64,000 nucleotides of DNA, from NCBI GenBank assembly GCA_900469615.1, contig UBYA01000008.1, positions 1 to 64,000 on the forward strand, in the 5' to 3' direction. This DNA is from Hyphomicrobiales bacterium (GTDB lineage Bacteria > Pseudomonadota > Alphaproteobacteria > Rhizobiales > Rhizobiaceae). Under the pieces are notes generated by a model that saw only the letters and a list, made by a program, of their open reading frames with translations, made no database searches and had not been told where the DNA came from. Position numbers and translations under genes: made by a program. Below are positions 1 through 8,384 of this stretch, piece by piece; the stretch's first letter is position 1, and each line of letters begins with the position of its first letter.

Positions 1-12
1 GGGGAGGGTGGG

Positions 13-1116
13 TCAGCAGATTTCCGTCCTGGCGATCTTGATGCCAAAACCTTCCAGGCCGACATAGTGCCGTTCGCGACTGGTGAGCAGCTTGATCGAA
101 CTGACGCCGAGATCCTTCAGGATCTGCGCGCCCAGACCGATTTCCAGCCATTCGCTATCGCGCGTCTGGGCCTCGGCATGCACCTCGCGGCCGGTCTGGC
201 GCGACTTGCGGCCGTTATCGAAATGGCCGACGCCGACGGAGCCTTCGCGCAGATAGACGATGATGCCGCGACCCTCCTCGGCGATCTTCTTCATGTAGAA
301 ATCGACCGGGCTGCGCTTGCCGAAGATATCCTCGGCAACGTTTTCCGGATGCAGGCGGACCGGTATGTCGACGCCGTCGCGGATATCGCCGAAGACGACG
401 GCGAGATGCTGCATCGGGTCCCAGGGCAGCGAATAGGTGTGTGCCCGCGCCTTGCCGAACGGCGTTTCGATATCGAAGCTGGCGCCGAGTTCGATCAGTG
501 TTTCCTTGCGCTGGCGGTAGGCGATGAGATCGGCGACGGAAACGAGCTTCAAACCGTGCTGCTCGGCGAAGCTTACGACCTGCTGGCCGCGCGTCACCGT
601 GCCGTCGTCATTGACGAGTTCGCAGATGACGCCGATCGGCGGCAGGCCGGCAAGCTTGCAGAGGTCGACGGCCGCTTCCGTGTGGCCAGAGCGCATGAGC
701 ACGCCGCCTTCACGGGCAACGAGCGGGAAGATATGGCCAGGGCGAACGAAGTCGGTGGGACCGACATTCGGATTGGCGAGATTGCGCACCGTCAGCGTCC
801 GGTCGTCCGCGGAAATGCCCGTCGTGGTGCCGTGCTTGAAGTCGACCGAGACGGTGAAAGCCGTCGTATGCGCGGAGTCGTTCTCGGCGACCATGGCATT
901 GAGGTTCAGCCGCTTTGCTTCCTCGCGCGGCATCGGCGTGCAGACGATGCCGGAGGTGTGGCGAACGATGAAGGCCATCTTTTCCGACGTGCAATGAACC
1001 GCAGCGACGATCAGGTCGCCTTCGTTTTCGCGGTCGTTATCGTCCATGACGACGACGATCTCGCCAGCCTCGAAGGCCCGGATGGCATCGACAACGCGCT
1101 TCTGGTCGTAAGACAT
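13..1116 (-). CDS. ribB: 3,4-dihydroxy-2-butanone-4-phosphate synthase with degenerate GTP cyclohydrolase II-like domain
   Basis: Makes the four-carbon precursor of riboflavin from ribulose 5-phosphate in the cytoplasm. The 367-residue product opens with a DHBP synthase domain (about residues 1-205) carrying the acidic loop DDNDRENEGD near residue 25 and the SGHTEAAVDL segment near residue 142. Residues about 210-367 have the fold signature of GTP cyclohydrolase II, as in RibBA fusions, but the zinc-binding region reads VRLHPENVAEDIFG and continues without the usual cysteines. The only cysteine in this half is the last residue. The second activity is therefore probably lost (inference). The gene follows aroC on the same strand with a 10 bp gap, so the two are probably cotranscribed. 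Confidence 0.93.
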   Translation of the reverse strand: MSYDQKRVVDAIRAFEAGEIVVVMDDNDRENEGDLIVAAVHCTSEKMAFIVRHTSGIVCTPMPREEAKRLNLNAMVAENDSAHTTAFTVSVDFKHGTTTGISADDRTLTVRNLANPNVGPTDFVRPGHIFPLVAREGGVLMRSGHTEAAVDLCKLAGLPPIGVICELVNDDGTVTRGQQVVSFAEQHGLKLVSVADLIAYRQRKETLIELGASFDIETPFGKARAHTYSLPWDPMQHLAVVFGDIRDGVDIPVRLHPENVAEDIFGKRSPVDFYMKKIAEEGRGIIVYLREGSVGVGHFDNGRKSRQTGREVHAEAQTRDSEWLEIGLGAQILKDLGVSSIKLLTSRERHYVGLEGFGIKIARTEIC

Positions 1117-1126
1117 CTCGAAATTC

Positions 1127-2224
1127 CTATCTCTGTCGGCCGATCTGGCCGCGATCCCTCAGATAATGGTCGGCAACGGCACAGGCAACCATCGCCTCGC
1201 CGATGGGCACGGCGCGAATGCCGACGCATGGATCGTGGCGGCCCTTGGTGCGCACATCGACATTGTTGCCGTCGGCATCGATCGACTGGCGCTCCGTCAG
1301 GATCGAGGAGGTTGGCTTGATGGCGAAGCGGGCAACGACCGGCTCGCCCGTGGAGATGCCGCCCAGAATCCCGCCGGCATGGTTGGACAGGAAGATGCGA
1401 TTGCCGTCATTGCCCATGCGCATCGCATCGGCATTTTCCTCGCCGGTCAGCTCGGCGGAGGCGAAGCCTTCGCCGATTTCCACGCCCTTGACGGCATTGA
1501 TCGACATCAGCAGCGAGGCGATATCCTGGTCGAGCTTGCCGTAGATCGGCGCGCCGAGGCCCGCCGGCACGCCCTCGGCCACGACCTCGACCACGGCGCC
1601 GATCGAGGAGCCGGCCTTGCGGATGCCGTCGAGATACTCCTCCCATACCGGCACGATGTCCGGATCCGGGGCGAAGAACGGGTTCTGGTCCACCTGCGCC
1701 CAATCCCAGTTGGCGCGATTGATCTTGTGCTTGCCGATCTGCACCAGCGCGCCGCGGATCGTGACGCCCGGCACGACGAGGCGGGCAATGCCGCCGGCGG
1801 CAACGCGAGCCGCCGTTTCGCGGGCAGAGGAGCGACCGCCGCCGCGATAGTCGCGGATGCCGTATTTGACGTCATAGGTATAGTCGGCATGGCCGGGGCG
1901 GTAGCGCCGCGCGATTTCGCCGTAATCCTTCGAGCGCTGATCGGTATTCTCGATCAGCATCGAGATCGGCGTGCCCGTCGAGATCATCGTCTCGCCGTCC
2001 TCGTCCAGCATCACGCCGGACAGCACCCTGACGAGATCGTCCTCGCGCCGCTGCGTGACGAAGCGCGATTGACCGGGTTTGCGCTTGTCCAGCCAGGCCT
2101 GAATATCCTCCAGTTTGAAGCGGAGGCCTGGAGGGCAGCCGTCGACGACGCAGCCGAGCGCCGGACCATGGCTTTCGCCCCAGGTGGTGACGCGGAAGAG
2201 GTGACCGAAAGTATTGTGCGACAT
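1127..2224 (-). CDS. aroC: chorismate synthase
   Basis: Catalyses the last shikimate-pathway step, EPSP to chorismate, using reduced FMN. The product is 365 residues, the usual length. It begins [20 protein letters not shown], which is the canonical chorismate synthase N-terminus, and that decides the start at 2224. The frame stays open upstream to 2371, but the extra 49 residues have no family resemblance. Further family marks are the [18 protein letters not shown] stretch in the middle and the RFAIKPTSS block towards the C-terminus. It lies just upstream of ribB on the same strand. The start faces a 312 bp spacer divergent from a small secreted protein gene. Confidence 0.96.
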   Translation of the reverse strand: MSHNTFGHLFRVTTWGESHGPALGCVVDGCPPGLRFKLEDIQAWLDKRKPGQSRFVTQRREDDLVRVLSGVMLDEDGETMISTGTPISMLIENTDQRSKDYGEIARRYRPGHADYTYDVKYGIRDYRGGGRSSARETAARVAAGGIARLVVPGVTIRGALVQIGKHKINRANWDWAQVDQNPFFAPDPDIVPVWEEYLDGIRKAGSSIGAVVEVVAEGVPAGLGAPIYGKLDQDIASLLMSINAVKGVEIGEGFASAELTGEENADAMRMGNDGNRIFLSNHAGGILGGISTGEPVVARFAIKPTSSILTERQSIDADGNNVDVRTKGRHDPCVGIRAVPIGEAMVACAVADHYLRDRGQIGRQR

Positions 2225-2536
2225 GAAAAACGACCGGTTTGGTGCAGCCTGACGGACAGGCCGCGTCTTGTCTCTTGCAATTGCGGCACACTCATAGGCC
2301 AAAATGCCGGCAAGACAAAATCTTTCTTTCCGGCGGCGCGCCAACCGCGGTCGCCGGCTGCCTTTGTGCACCTCGGCGCTATGGTAAACAAAGCCTGATC
2401 CGCGCTGTGGATTGTGGCGTCGTGTTCACCAATTGGGCGAGCAAAGCCACCATTGCGGGCAACTTCCGCCATATTCGCAGTGTTCTCTAGGGATCATAAG
2501 AAATCACAGTCGAATTGACGTTAAGGGGTTACGACC
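2225..2536. other. intergenic region between divergent genes
   Basis: This 312 bp spacer separates the start of aroC (minus) from the start of the DUF1344 gene (plus), so it should hold both promoters. A frame is open across 2239-2490 on the plus strand, but its product has no recognisable features and I do not call it. I see no convincing operator or RNA structure. Confidence 0.5.
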
Positions 2537-2797
2537 ATGCGCTTTTTTGTAGCGACGCTTTTGGCCACGGCAAGTCTTCTTGCTCCCGTCGCTGGCTTTG
2601 CCGAAAGCGCGGATGTCGAGGCAACGATCAAGAAGGTCGATGCGAAGAATTTCAGCATCACGCTGGATGACGGCAAGAACTATCAGGTGCCGGAGGATTT
2701 CGATTTCAACGGCCTGCAGGCCGGCGTGAAGGTCGTCGTCTTCTACACGGAAGTCGACGGCAAGCGCGTCGTCAACGATCTCGATATCGTCCAGTGA
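2537..2797 (+). CDS. small periplasmic DUF1344 family protein
   Basis: An 86-residue protein with a cleavable signal peptide (about residues 1-22, MRFFVATLLATASLLAPVAG then FAES). It is followed by a compact beta-rich domain that contains ATIKKVDAKNFSITLDDGK and a closing VVNDLDIVQ. This arrangement matches DUF1344, a small secreted domain common in rhizobia and without a known activity. It is preceded by AAGGGG about 10 bp upstream of the ATG. It appears to be a single-gene unit, since the next gene is on the other strand. A perfect hairpin follows it. Confidence 0.75.
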   Translation: MRFFVATLLATASLLAPVAGFAESADVEATIKKVDAKNFSITLDDGKNYQVPEDFDFNGLQAGVKVVVFYTEVDGKRVVNDLDIVQ

Positions 2798-2805
2798 TTG
2801 CCGGC

Positions 2806-2825
2806 GCCGCCAGGCAACTGGCGGC
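2806..2825. terminator. hairpin after the DUF1344 gene
   Basis: GCCGCCAG and CTGGCGGC form a perfect 8 bp stem closed by a GCAA tetraloop, 8 bp beyond the stop codon. There is no T-tract, so it may be a transcript-end stabiliser rather than an intrinsic terminator. Confidence 0.4.
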
Positions 2826-2906
2826 CCAAGCGAACGCGGTGCTTCGGACGCGATCGTTTCCCGCAGGTTCCCGAGCCGCACCGCCCGCGCTCATGCGGGA
2901 ATTGCT

Positions 2907-3503
2907 CTACATCCAGCCGATAATCTTCATTTGCGGATCGACTTTCAGGATCTGGTCCTGATGGATCGGAATTTCGGCCGCCTCTTCCTTTTCGACATCG
3001 CCGACCAGGCGGAACAGCGTGCGAATGACGCCGCCGTGGGTAACGCAGACGGTCGGCCGGTCGACGGATGCCAGCCAGGAGCCGACGCGCCAGGAGAGGA
3101 TTTCATAGCTTTCGGCATCGTCGCCCGGCGGGATGAAATCCCATTTGTTCGCCTTGCGCTCGGCAAGCCGGTCGGGTTGCGTCGCCTTCAATTCCTTGAG
3201 GGTAAAGCCTTCCCACGCGCCGAACGACACCTCGACCAGCCGGTCGTCGGTGCGATAGTCCCCGGGCAGCAGGCCCATGGCCTTGCGTGCGATTTCCATG
3301 GTTTCGCGCGTGCGCCGCAAGGGGCTGGCGACGAAATCGAAGGGCCGGTTCTCGAAGGCGAGGATTTCGGCGAGATCGATGCCGTTCTGCCGCGCCTGTT
3401 CGCAGCCGATGGCATTGAGATCGATGTCCTTCTGCCCTTGCAGGCGACGCTCGGCATTCCAGTCGGTCTGACCGTGACGTATCACATAGAGGATGGGCGA
3501 CAC
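2907..3503 (-). CDS. histidine phosphatase family protein (phosphoglycerate mutase-like)
   Basis: A 198-residue cytoplasmic member of the histidine phosphatase (branch 1) superfamily. The catalytic RHG is at residues 9-11 in YVIRHGQTDWN, followed by RLQGQKDIDLN. The second histidine sits in VTHGGVIR in the last quarter, and ASPLRRTRETMEI is the expected middle motif. The family covers phosphoglycerate mutases, cobalamin phosphatases and broad phosphatases, and the substrate cannot be read from the sequence. It lies 18 bp downstream of fabI on the same strand, with the DnaJ-like gene further upstream, so the three probably form one unit. Confidence 0.88.
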   Translation of the reverse strand: MSPILYVIRHGQTDWNAERRLQGQKDIDLNAIGCEQARQNGIDLAEILAFENRPFDFVASPLRRTRETMEIARKAMGLLPGDYRTDDRLVEVSFGAWEGFTLKELKATQPDRLAERKANKWDFIPPGDDAESYEILSWRVGSWLASVDRPTVCVTHGGVIRTLFRLVGDVEKEEAAEIPIHQDQILKVDPQMKIIGWM

Positions 3504-3521
3504 GGCCAGTCTTTCTGTTGG

Positions 3522-4340
3522 TCAGTCCTTCGCGACGGAAATGTCGGGCGCGTCCACGGCCTTCATGCCGACGGTGTGGTAGCCGGAATCGACATGGTGA
3601 ACTTCGCCCGTAACGGCCGTCGAGAGATCGGACAGCAGGTAAAGGGCGGAATTGCCGACTTCGTCGATCGTGACGGTCCGCTTCAGCGGCGCGTTGTACT
3701 CGTTCCACTTGAGGATGTAGCGGAAGTCGCCGATGCCGGATGCCGCTAGCGTCTTGATCGGGCCGGCCGAGATGGCGTTGACGCGAATGCCGCGGCTGCC
3801 GAGATCGACGGCGAGGTAGCGCACGCTTGCTTCCAGGGCAGCCTTTGCCACGCCCATGACGTTATAGTGCGGCATGACCTTTTCCGCACCGTAGTAGGTG
3901 AGGGTGATCATCGAGCCGCCGTCATTCATGATTCGCTCGGCGCGCTGTGCAACCGCCGTGAACGAATAGACGGAGATGTCCATCGTCTTGGTGAAGTTGT
4001 CGCGGCTGGTGTCGAGGTAGCGGCCGGTCAGCTCGTCCTTGTCGGAGAAGGCGATGGCGTGCACGACGAAATCGATCTTGCCCCATTTGGCTTCGAGCGT
4101 ATCCATGACCGCATCGATCGTTGCCGGTTCGGTCACGTCGCAATGGCCCGCCATGAAGGCGCCGAGCTCCTGAGCGAGCGGCTCGACGCGCTTCTTCAGG
4201 GCATCGCCCTGCCACGTCAACGCGATTTCGGCTCCGGCATCCGAACAGGCCTTGGCAATACCCCACGCAATAGAACGGTTGTTTGCTACGCCGAGGATGA
4301 CGCCGCGCTTGCCTGCCATGAGGCCAGTGGATTGAGCCAT
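3522..4340 (-). CDS. fabI: enoyl-[acyl-carrier-protein] reductase (NADH)
   Basis: Reduces trans-2-enoyl-ACP in the last step of each fatty acid elongation cycle. The product is 272 residues with a short-chain dehydrogenase fold. The nucleotide-binding segment GVANNRSIAWGIA near residue 17 is typical of FabI, which has a modified Rossmann loop. The catalytic pair is Y159 and K166 in YNVMGVAK, with a further tyrosine at 149-150. The SAGPIKTLAASGIGDF block is the FabI substrate-loop region. The start ATG at 4340 has GGGAGCAG upstream. The gene lies between a DnaJ-like gene and a histidine phosphatase gene on the same strand. Confidence 0.95.
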   Translation of the reverse strand: MAQSTGLMAGKRGVILGVANNRSIAWGIAKACSDAGAEIALTWQGDALKKRVEPLAQELGAFMAGHCDVTEPATIDAVMDTLEAKWGKIDFVVHAIAFSDKDELTGRYLDTSRDNFTKTMDISVYSFTAVAQRAERIMNDGGSMITLTYYGAEKVMPHYNVMGVAKAALEASVRYLAVDLGSRGIRVNAISAGPIKTLAASGIGDFRYILKWNEYNAPLKRTVTIDEVGNSALYLLSDLSTAVTGEVHHVDSGYHTVGMKAVDAPDISVAKD

Positions 4341-4462
4341 ATTCTGCTCCCTTGAACTTTCGAATGACCCTGCCTATGGCATAGCCCGTTCCCCTGTTCA
4401 AGCATCGTAAAGATCATCAACTGTTAGGGATCGTAACAAAGGGTGCTGTTGTCACCAAAATT

Positions 4463-5647
4463 TCACAGGAAAAGCCCTTCGCGCATGCTGCGCATGAGAT
4501 CCGTGACCTTGTCGTCGGGTTTTTCCCAGAGCATCAGCCGCAATTCGACGACCAGATCGCCTTTTCCGCCATTGCCGTCGGGCAATCCTTCTCCCGGAAT
4601 GCGGACGGTTTGGTCCGAACCGGACCAGGCCGGCACCGTCAGCCCGACGGGGCCGTTCAATCCTTCGACCATGGTTTCGCAGCCGAGAACCGCATTTTCG
4701 ATGGTGATGGGCAGGATCGTGCGCACGTCGCTGCCGTCCAGCGTGAAGCGCCCGTCGGTCGACAGATGGACGGTGACGGCGACATCGCCGCGCAACATGC
4801 CCTGCAGCTTCAGTCCCTGTCCCTTGAGGTGAAGCACCTGGCCATTGGCGATATCCGTCGTCGCCTGGAAGCGCGCCTCGCGGCCATCGGACAGGGGAAC
4901 GGTGATCCACCGGCTCTTCAGCATGTCGTCGATCGTCACGCTGGCTTCGGCGGCAACCTCGGGCGTCTTTTCCGGCGGCTTTTCGGGAACGTTGCCGCCG
5001 GTGATGCGGCGCACGAGCGAGCTCAGGATGCCGAATGCGGAACGCGAGCCGGCTGGAGAGGTTCCTGTCGCCAGCAGCTCTTCTTCCACAGGCGCTTCCT
5101 CCGTGGCGGCCGTAGCGGCTTCCGGCTGTGTCTCGGCCTGCTGCGCACCCGCTGCCGTTGTGGCTTGCTCCTGTTGCCCGCGGGCGGCCTTCACCCCGAA
5201 AATGCGCTCGACCATATCCTCGGGGGATTCGCCGGCTGCGCTCTGCGGGGCGGACTGACCGGCAGCGGCGTCCGCCGCCGCCTTGCGCGCATTCGCCCGG
5301 GCAAGCTCTTCCATGATCTTCTCGGCATTGGCGCGTGCGGCCCTGGCGCGCTCGGCCGCCTCTCGGGCCGCCTGCCGCTGCTCCATGATCGTCTGTTCCT
5401 GGCTCTGGCCCTTGGCTTCGGCCATGCGCGCGATCTGATCGTAACGGCCGCGCTTCTGCGGATCCTTCAGGGTCTCGTAGGCGCGACCGATTTCGGCAAA
5501 GCGCTCCGTCGCCGTCGGGTCGCCGATATTGTGGTCCGGATGGGCGGTTTTCGCCAAGCTGCGCCAGGCGGCCTTGATTTCATCCGCCCCCGCATCCTTC
5601 CTGACACCCAGCACCTTGTAGGGATCGCGCATCTTTCCCGCCATCAT
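4463..5647 (-). CDS. DnaJ-like co-chaperone (J domain plus C-terminal substrate domain)
   Basis: A 394-residue type II-like J-domain protein. The J domain occupies about residues 8-72, with the HPD motif in AKTAHPDHN. A long middle region (about 80-225) is rich in Ala, Glu and Gln and probably disordered or helical. A DnaJ C-terminal substrate-binding domain follows (about 235-394), including LKGQGLKLQGMLRGDVAVTV. There is no CxxCxGxG zinc-finger region, so it is CbpA-like rather than a classical DnaJ. It would stimulate the ATPase of a DnaK and deliver clients. An internal ATG 15 bp in (MRDPYKVLGV) could also be the start. It is upstream of fabI on the same strand. Confidence 0.85.
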   Translation of the reverse strand: MMAGKMRDPYKVLGVRKDAGADEIKAAWRSLAKTAHPDHNIGDPTATERFAEIGRAYETLKDPQKRGRYDQIARMAEAKGQSQEQTIMEQRQAAREAAERARAARANAEKIMEELARANARKAAADAAAGQSAPQSAAGESPEDMVERIFGVKAARGQQEQATTAAGAQQAETQPEAATAATEEAPVEEELLATGTSPAGSRSAFGILSSLVRRITGGNVPEKPPEKTPEVAAEASVTIDDMLKSRWITVPLSDGREARFQATTDIANGQVLHLKGQGLKLQGMLRGDVAVTVHLSTDGRFTLDGSDVRTILPITIENAVLGCETMVEGLNGPVGLTVPAWSGSDQTVRIPGEGLPDGNGGKGDLVVELRLMLWEKPDDKVTDLMRSMREGLFL

Positions 5648-5957
5648 TCATGGATGTGCCCAGCCCCATCGCAGCACCCCCAAGCAAAGAACCCGTTGAT
5701 CGCGCTTCGCCGCCCTGCTTCTCTCGGAGAGGCACGGCGATGCGCGCATAAGCCGATCCTGCGGGAAAAGTTGCTAATCAGGCGTTAGCCGGATAGGCCC
5801 GGACGACCGCCATCTGGAGGCATGGTTAGCCAATCGCTAACGAAGAACGCTGGCAATGAGCGGCCGGATGCGAAGCATATGTGCAATGTGCGCTAAGCGG
5901 CCTTGACCGCACAGCTGAAACAGCCGTCCTGCATGGAGAAAACAGAGATTGTCGCGG
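5648..5957. other. intergenic region without a recognised gene
   Basis: A 310 bp spacer between the start of the dnaJ-like gene and the end of a lipoprotein gene, both on the minus strand. It contains a small inverted repeat, GTTAGC-N5-GCTAAC at 5825-5841, and a related GCGTTAGCC at about 5781. No open frame here has family resemblance. Confidence 0.5.
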
Positions 5958-6416
5958 TCAGCCGGCCTGCTGGAAGCTGAGCAGCTGCCATTCGCCCTGG
6001 CCGACGAGGCAGGTTCTGCCGGAGAAGTTGGCAATGCCCTGATAGGAGTGTCGGCTGGTGCGGAATTGCCGGCAGACCACGCCGGCCGCGTTGTTTTCGA
6101 CGATCGCGTCGATGACGCCGGCACTGCCGGTCGAGGCATTGGCCCAGGGAATGGGCTGGCCGTTAAGCCTGTGCAGATCCGCCGAGGTGACGGCGTTGCG
6201 TACGGTGGCTTCATCGGAGATGCTGTCGGCGGTTACGGGAGCCGTCGGCACCGTGCCGGTGGAAACGCTGCGATCCACCGTTGCAGAGCTCAGATAGTCC
6301 ATGCCGCCGCCGACGCAGCCGCCAAGGGTGAAAAGGGAGACAAGGGCGACAGCCATAGTCACGCCTTTTGCAAGCTTGCGCTTTGTATCAACGGTCGACT
6401 TTGCTATGACTTCCAC
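5958..6416 (-). CDS. putative surface lipoprotein (RT0821/Lpp0805-like)
   Basis: A 152-residue protein whose first part holds a hydrophobic segment ending in a lipobox, FTLGGCVGGG, with the acceptor cysteine at about residue 34. The C-terminal domain pattern W-N-STGSAG, GVVCRQFR, GRTCLVGQGEWQLL resembles the 17 kDa surface-antigen family of alphaproteobacteria, in which two conserved cysteines and a closing W are typical. The start is uncertain: GTG at 6416 gives a long charged leader, whereas ATG at 6356 gives a very short one. It is divergent from pdxH with a 64 bp gap. Function unknown. Confidence 0.6.
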   Translation of the reverse strand: MEVIAKSTVDTKRKLAKGVTMAVALVSLFTLGGCVGGGMDYLSSATVDRSVSTGTVPTAPVTADSISDEATVRNAVTSADLHRLNGQPIPWANASTGSAGVIDAIVENNAAGVVCRQFRTSRHSYQGIANFSGRTCLVGQGEWQLLSFQQAG

Positions 6417-6480
6417 CCGAACATTTCGGCCGGCCAGAGGGGCCAGCGGTTATTAGGAATTGCGGAGTATTTGAACTAAT

Positions 6481-7101
6481 ATGTCGGAAAACGAGTTAAC
6501 AAGCGGTGACTTTACCGAGCAGAACGAGCCCTTCACACTTTTCGCGGCCTGGCTGCGCGAGGCGGAAACGACGGAGCCGAACGACCCGAATGCGGTTGCC
6601 CTGGCAACGGTGGATAAGGATGGTTTGCCAAATGTCCGCATGGTTCTTCTAAAAGGCTTCGATAGTGACGGATTCGTATTCTATACGAATTTCGAAAGCC
6701 AGAAAGGCCAAGAAATTCTTTCCCAGAAGAAAGCGGCCATGTGTTTCCACTGGAAGTCGCTGCGTCGTCAGGTACGGTTGCGCGGCTTGGTTGAGGTGGT
6801 GAGCGATAAAGAGGCCGACGAGTATTTCAAGTCAAGGGCGCGGGGCAGCCGCATCGGCGCCTGGGCCTCGAAACAGTCCCGTCCGCTCGAGGGTCGCTTC
6901 GCGCTGGAAAAGTCGGTCGCGGAATATACGGCCCGCTATGCGATCGGCGACATTCCGCGCCCGCCTTACTGGTCCGGCTTCCGCATCCGGCCGCTTTCGA
7001 TCGAATTCTGGCACGATCGCCAGTTTCGCCTGCATGACCGCATCGAATTTCGCCGCGATGTGCCGGAAGGCGCCTGGCAGAAGGTGCGGATGTATCCCTG
7101 A
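6481..7101 (+). CDS. pdxH: pyridoxamine/pyridoxine 5'-phosphate oxidase
   Basis: An FMN-dependent enzyme that oxidises PNP and PMP to pyridoxal phosphate. The product has 206 residues, the family size. Family blocks are [21 protein letters not shown] (phosphate/FMN binding, near residues 38-58), [28 protein letters not shown], and the C-terminal domain with [11 protein letters not shown] and a closing KVRMYP, close to the usual RLYP end. It converges on a polysaccharide deacetylase gene with only 3 bp between stop codons. Confidence 0.95.
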   Translation: MSENELTSGDFTEQNEPFTLFAAWLREAETTEPNDPNAVALATVDKDGLPNVRMVLLKGFDSDGFVFYTNFESQKGQEILSQKKAAMCFHWKSLRRQVRLRGLVEVVSDKEADEYFKSRARGSRIGAWASKQSRPLEGRFALEKSVAEYTARYAIGDIPRPPYWSGFRIRPLSIEFWHDRQFRLHDRIEFRRDVPEGAWQKVRMYP

Positions 7102-7104
7102 ATC

Positions 7105-8157
7105 CTATGCCGTTTGCCGGCGCCCCATCAGCCGCATGGGGATGCCGGAGGCGAGTGCCGACGCATAACGGGCCTTCTGGTAATGGCCGTTCAGCGACAG
7201 CCGCGGCAGCAGCGTGGGCGCATGGCCGTTGGTGATCGTGCCGGGCCGCGTCGTGACGCCGACGGAAAAGCCAAGCTCTGCCGCGAGCCGGCCCTCGCGC
7301 GGCGAGACGGCATCTAGCGTGCCATAGGGATAAGCGATCGCGATCGGTCGCTTTCCGGCGATATCGGCGACGTAATCGGCCGAAAGCGCCATTTCGGCGG
7401 CGGCCTCTGCCTCCGGAAGCCTTACCAGCGCGCGATGGCTGACCGTATGCGCGCCGAGCGACGCGAGCGGATGGCGGACAAGCTGCCTCAATTCGTTCCG
7501 GTCCATGATCGATGCGCGGACGATATCGAGCGGTTCCAGGCCATGGCGCCGGGCAAGCTCGTCGATCCGGCTGACCGCTTCGCTTTCCTCATGGCTGTGG
7601 ACGAAAGCGGCAAAGCGGGCAAAGGCGGCGTGTTTCTGGCTGTCCTTGCCGAGCGGCAGGAACGCCCCGCCGGAGCCGAAGTCGAATGTCAGCCGGTCCA
7701 GCCGGCCGAGCAGTTCGGCCAGCGTTTCCCACCATATGCTGTGTGTCCGTTCCGAAAGCCCCTGGGCGACGAAGACGGTAAAGGGTGCGTTGTGGCGCGC
7801 GAAGACCGGCAAGGCGTGTTCGAGATTGTCGCGGTTGCCGTCATCGAGCGTGAAGGCGACGAAGGGCGGCTTGCCGGCGGCATTCGCCGCCCGCGACGGC
7901 AGGGCGTCGAGCGCGATGAACTCGTAGCCATCCTGTTTCAGGCGGGCGATCGCGCGATCGAGAAATTCGGGCGAAATCTCAAGATGCGCGTTGGGGGCAA
8001 AACGGGGGGGAAGGGCAGGGCGGACATGATGAAGGGTGAAGATGGTGCCGAGGCCGGCAACGTCGCGCATCAGGCCCGCGCCACTTAAAATTGCGGCGGC
8101 CTCCAGCCCGCTGGAGATCATCGTGCGCTTGAGGCGGACCTTGATGCCCTGTTCCAT
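7105..8157 (-). CDS. polysaccharide deacetylase family protein
   Basis: A 350-residue NodB-homology (carbohydrate esterase 4-like) protein. The DD metal motif appears in VAFTLDDGNRDNLEHALPVFARH at residues about 105-125. Other family positions are LGAHTVSHRALVRL (the second metal motif HxxxH near residue 218) and IAYPYGTLDAV. There is no obvious signal peptide, so it may act in the cytoplasm or on a membrane-linked glycan. The target could be a lipid-linked or capsular sugar, and nothing nearby tells which. Single gene, convergent with pdxH. Confidence 0.82.
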   Translation of the reverse strand: MEQGIKVRLKRTMISSGLEAAAILSGAGLMRDVAGLGTIFTLHHVRPALPPRFAPNAHLEISPEFLDRAIARLKQDGYEFIALDALPSRAANAAGKPPFVAFTLDDGNRDNLEHALPVFARHNAPFTVFVAQGLSERTHSIWWETLAELLGRLDRLTFDFGSGGAFLPLGKDSQKHAAFARFAAFVHSHEESEAVSRIDELARRHGLEPLDIVRASIMDRNELRQLVRHPLASLGAHTVSHRALVRLPEAEAAAEMALSADYVADIAGKRPIAIAYPYGTLDAVSPREGRLAAELGFSVGVTTRPGTITNGHAPTLLPRLSLNGHYQKARYASALASGIPMRLMGRRQTA

Positions 8158-8241
8158 ACGGATCGACCCGGTTGACCAATGCCAACGCTTTAGCCCATCC
8201 TGCGTTAAACCTTGCTGAATCTTCGCCGTATTTCCAATACG

Positions 8242-8256
8242 TTAATAGTTATTTTA
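8242..8256. promoter_or_regulatory. possible CtrA-like site upstream of D,D-carboxypeptidase
   Basis: TTAA-N7-TTTA lies 129 bp upstream of the carboxypeptidase start and differs by one base from the CtrA consensus TTAA-N7-TTAA. A single near match in AT-rich sequence is weak evidence. Confidence 0.2.
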
Positions 8257-8384
8257 CCAGCAATAGCAAAATTGAAGAACTATGGAGGCTGTTGCCTCAA
8301 TATCGCACCGATATCAGGTTTTTTGTCGCAAAATCATACAGGGATTGATGCGGTGTGTTGGCATTCTTTCGGTTGGGGACAATT

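Noticed and set aside
2225..2371. N-terminal extension of aroC by 49 residues
   Set aside because: Chorismate synthases begin at [14 protein letters not shown]; the extension has no homology signal.
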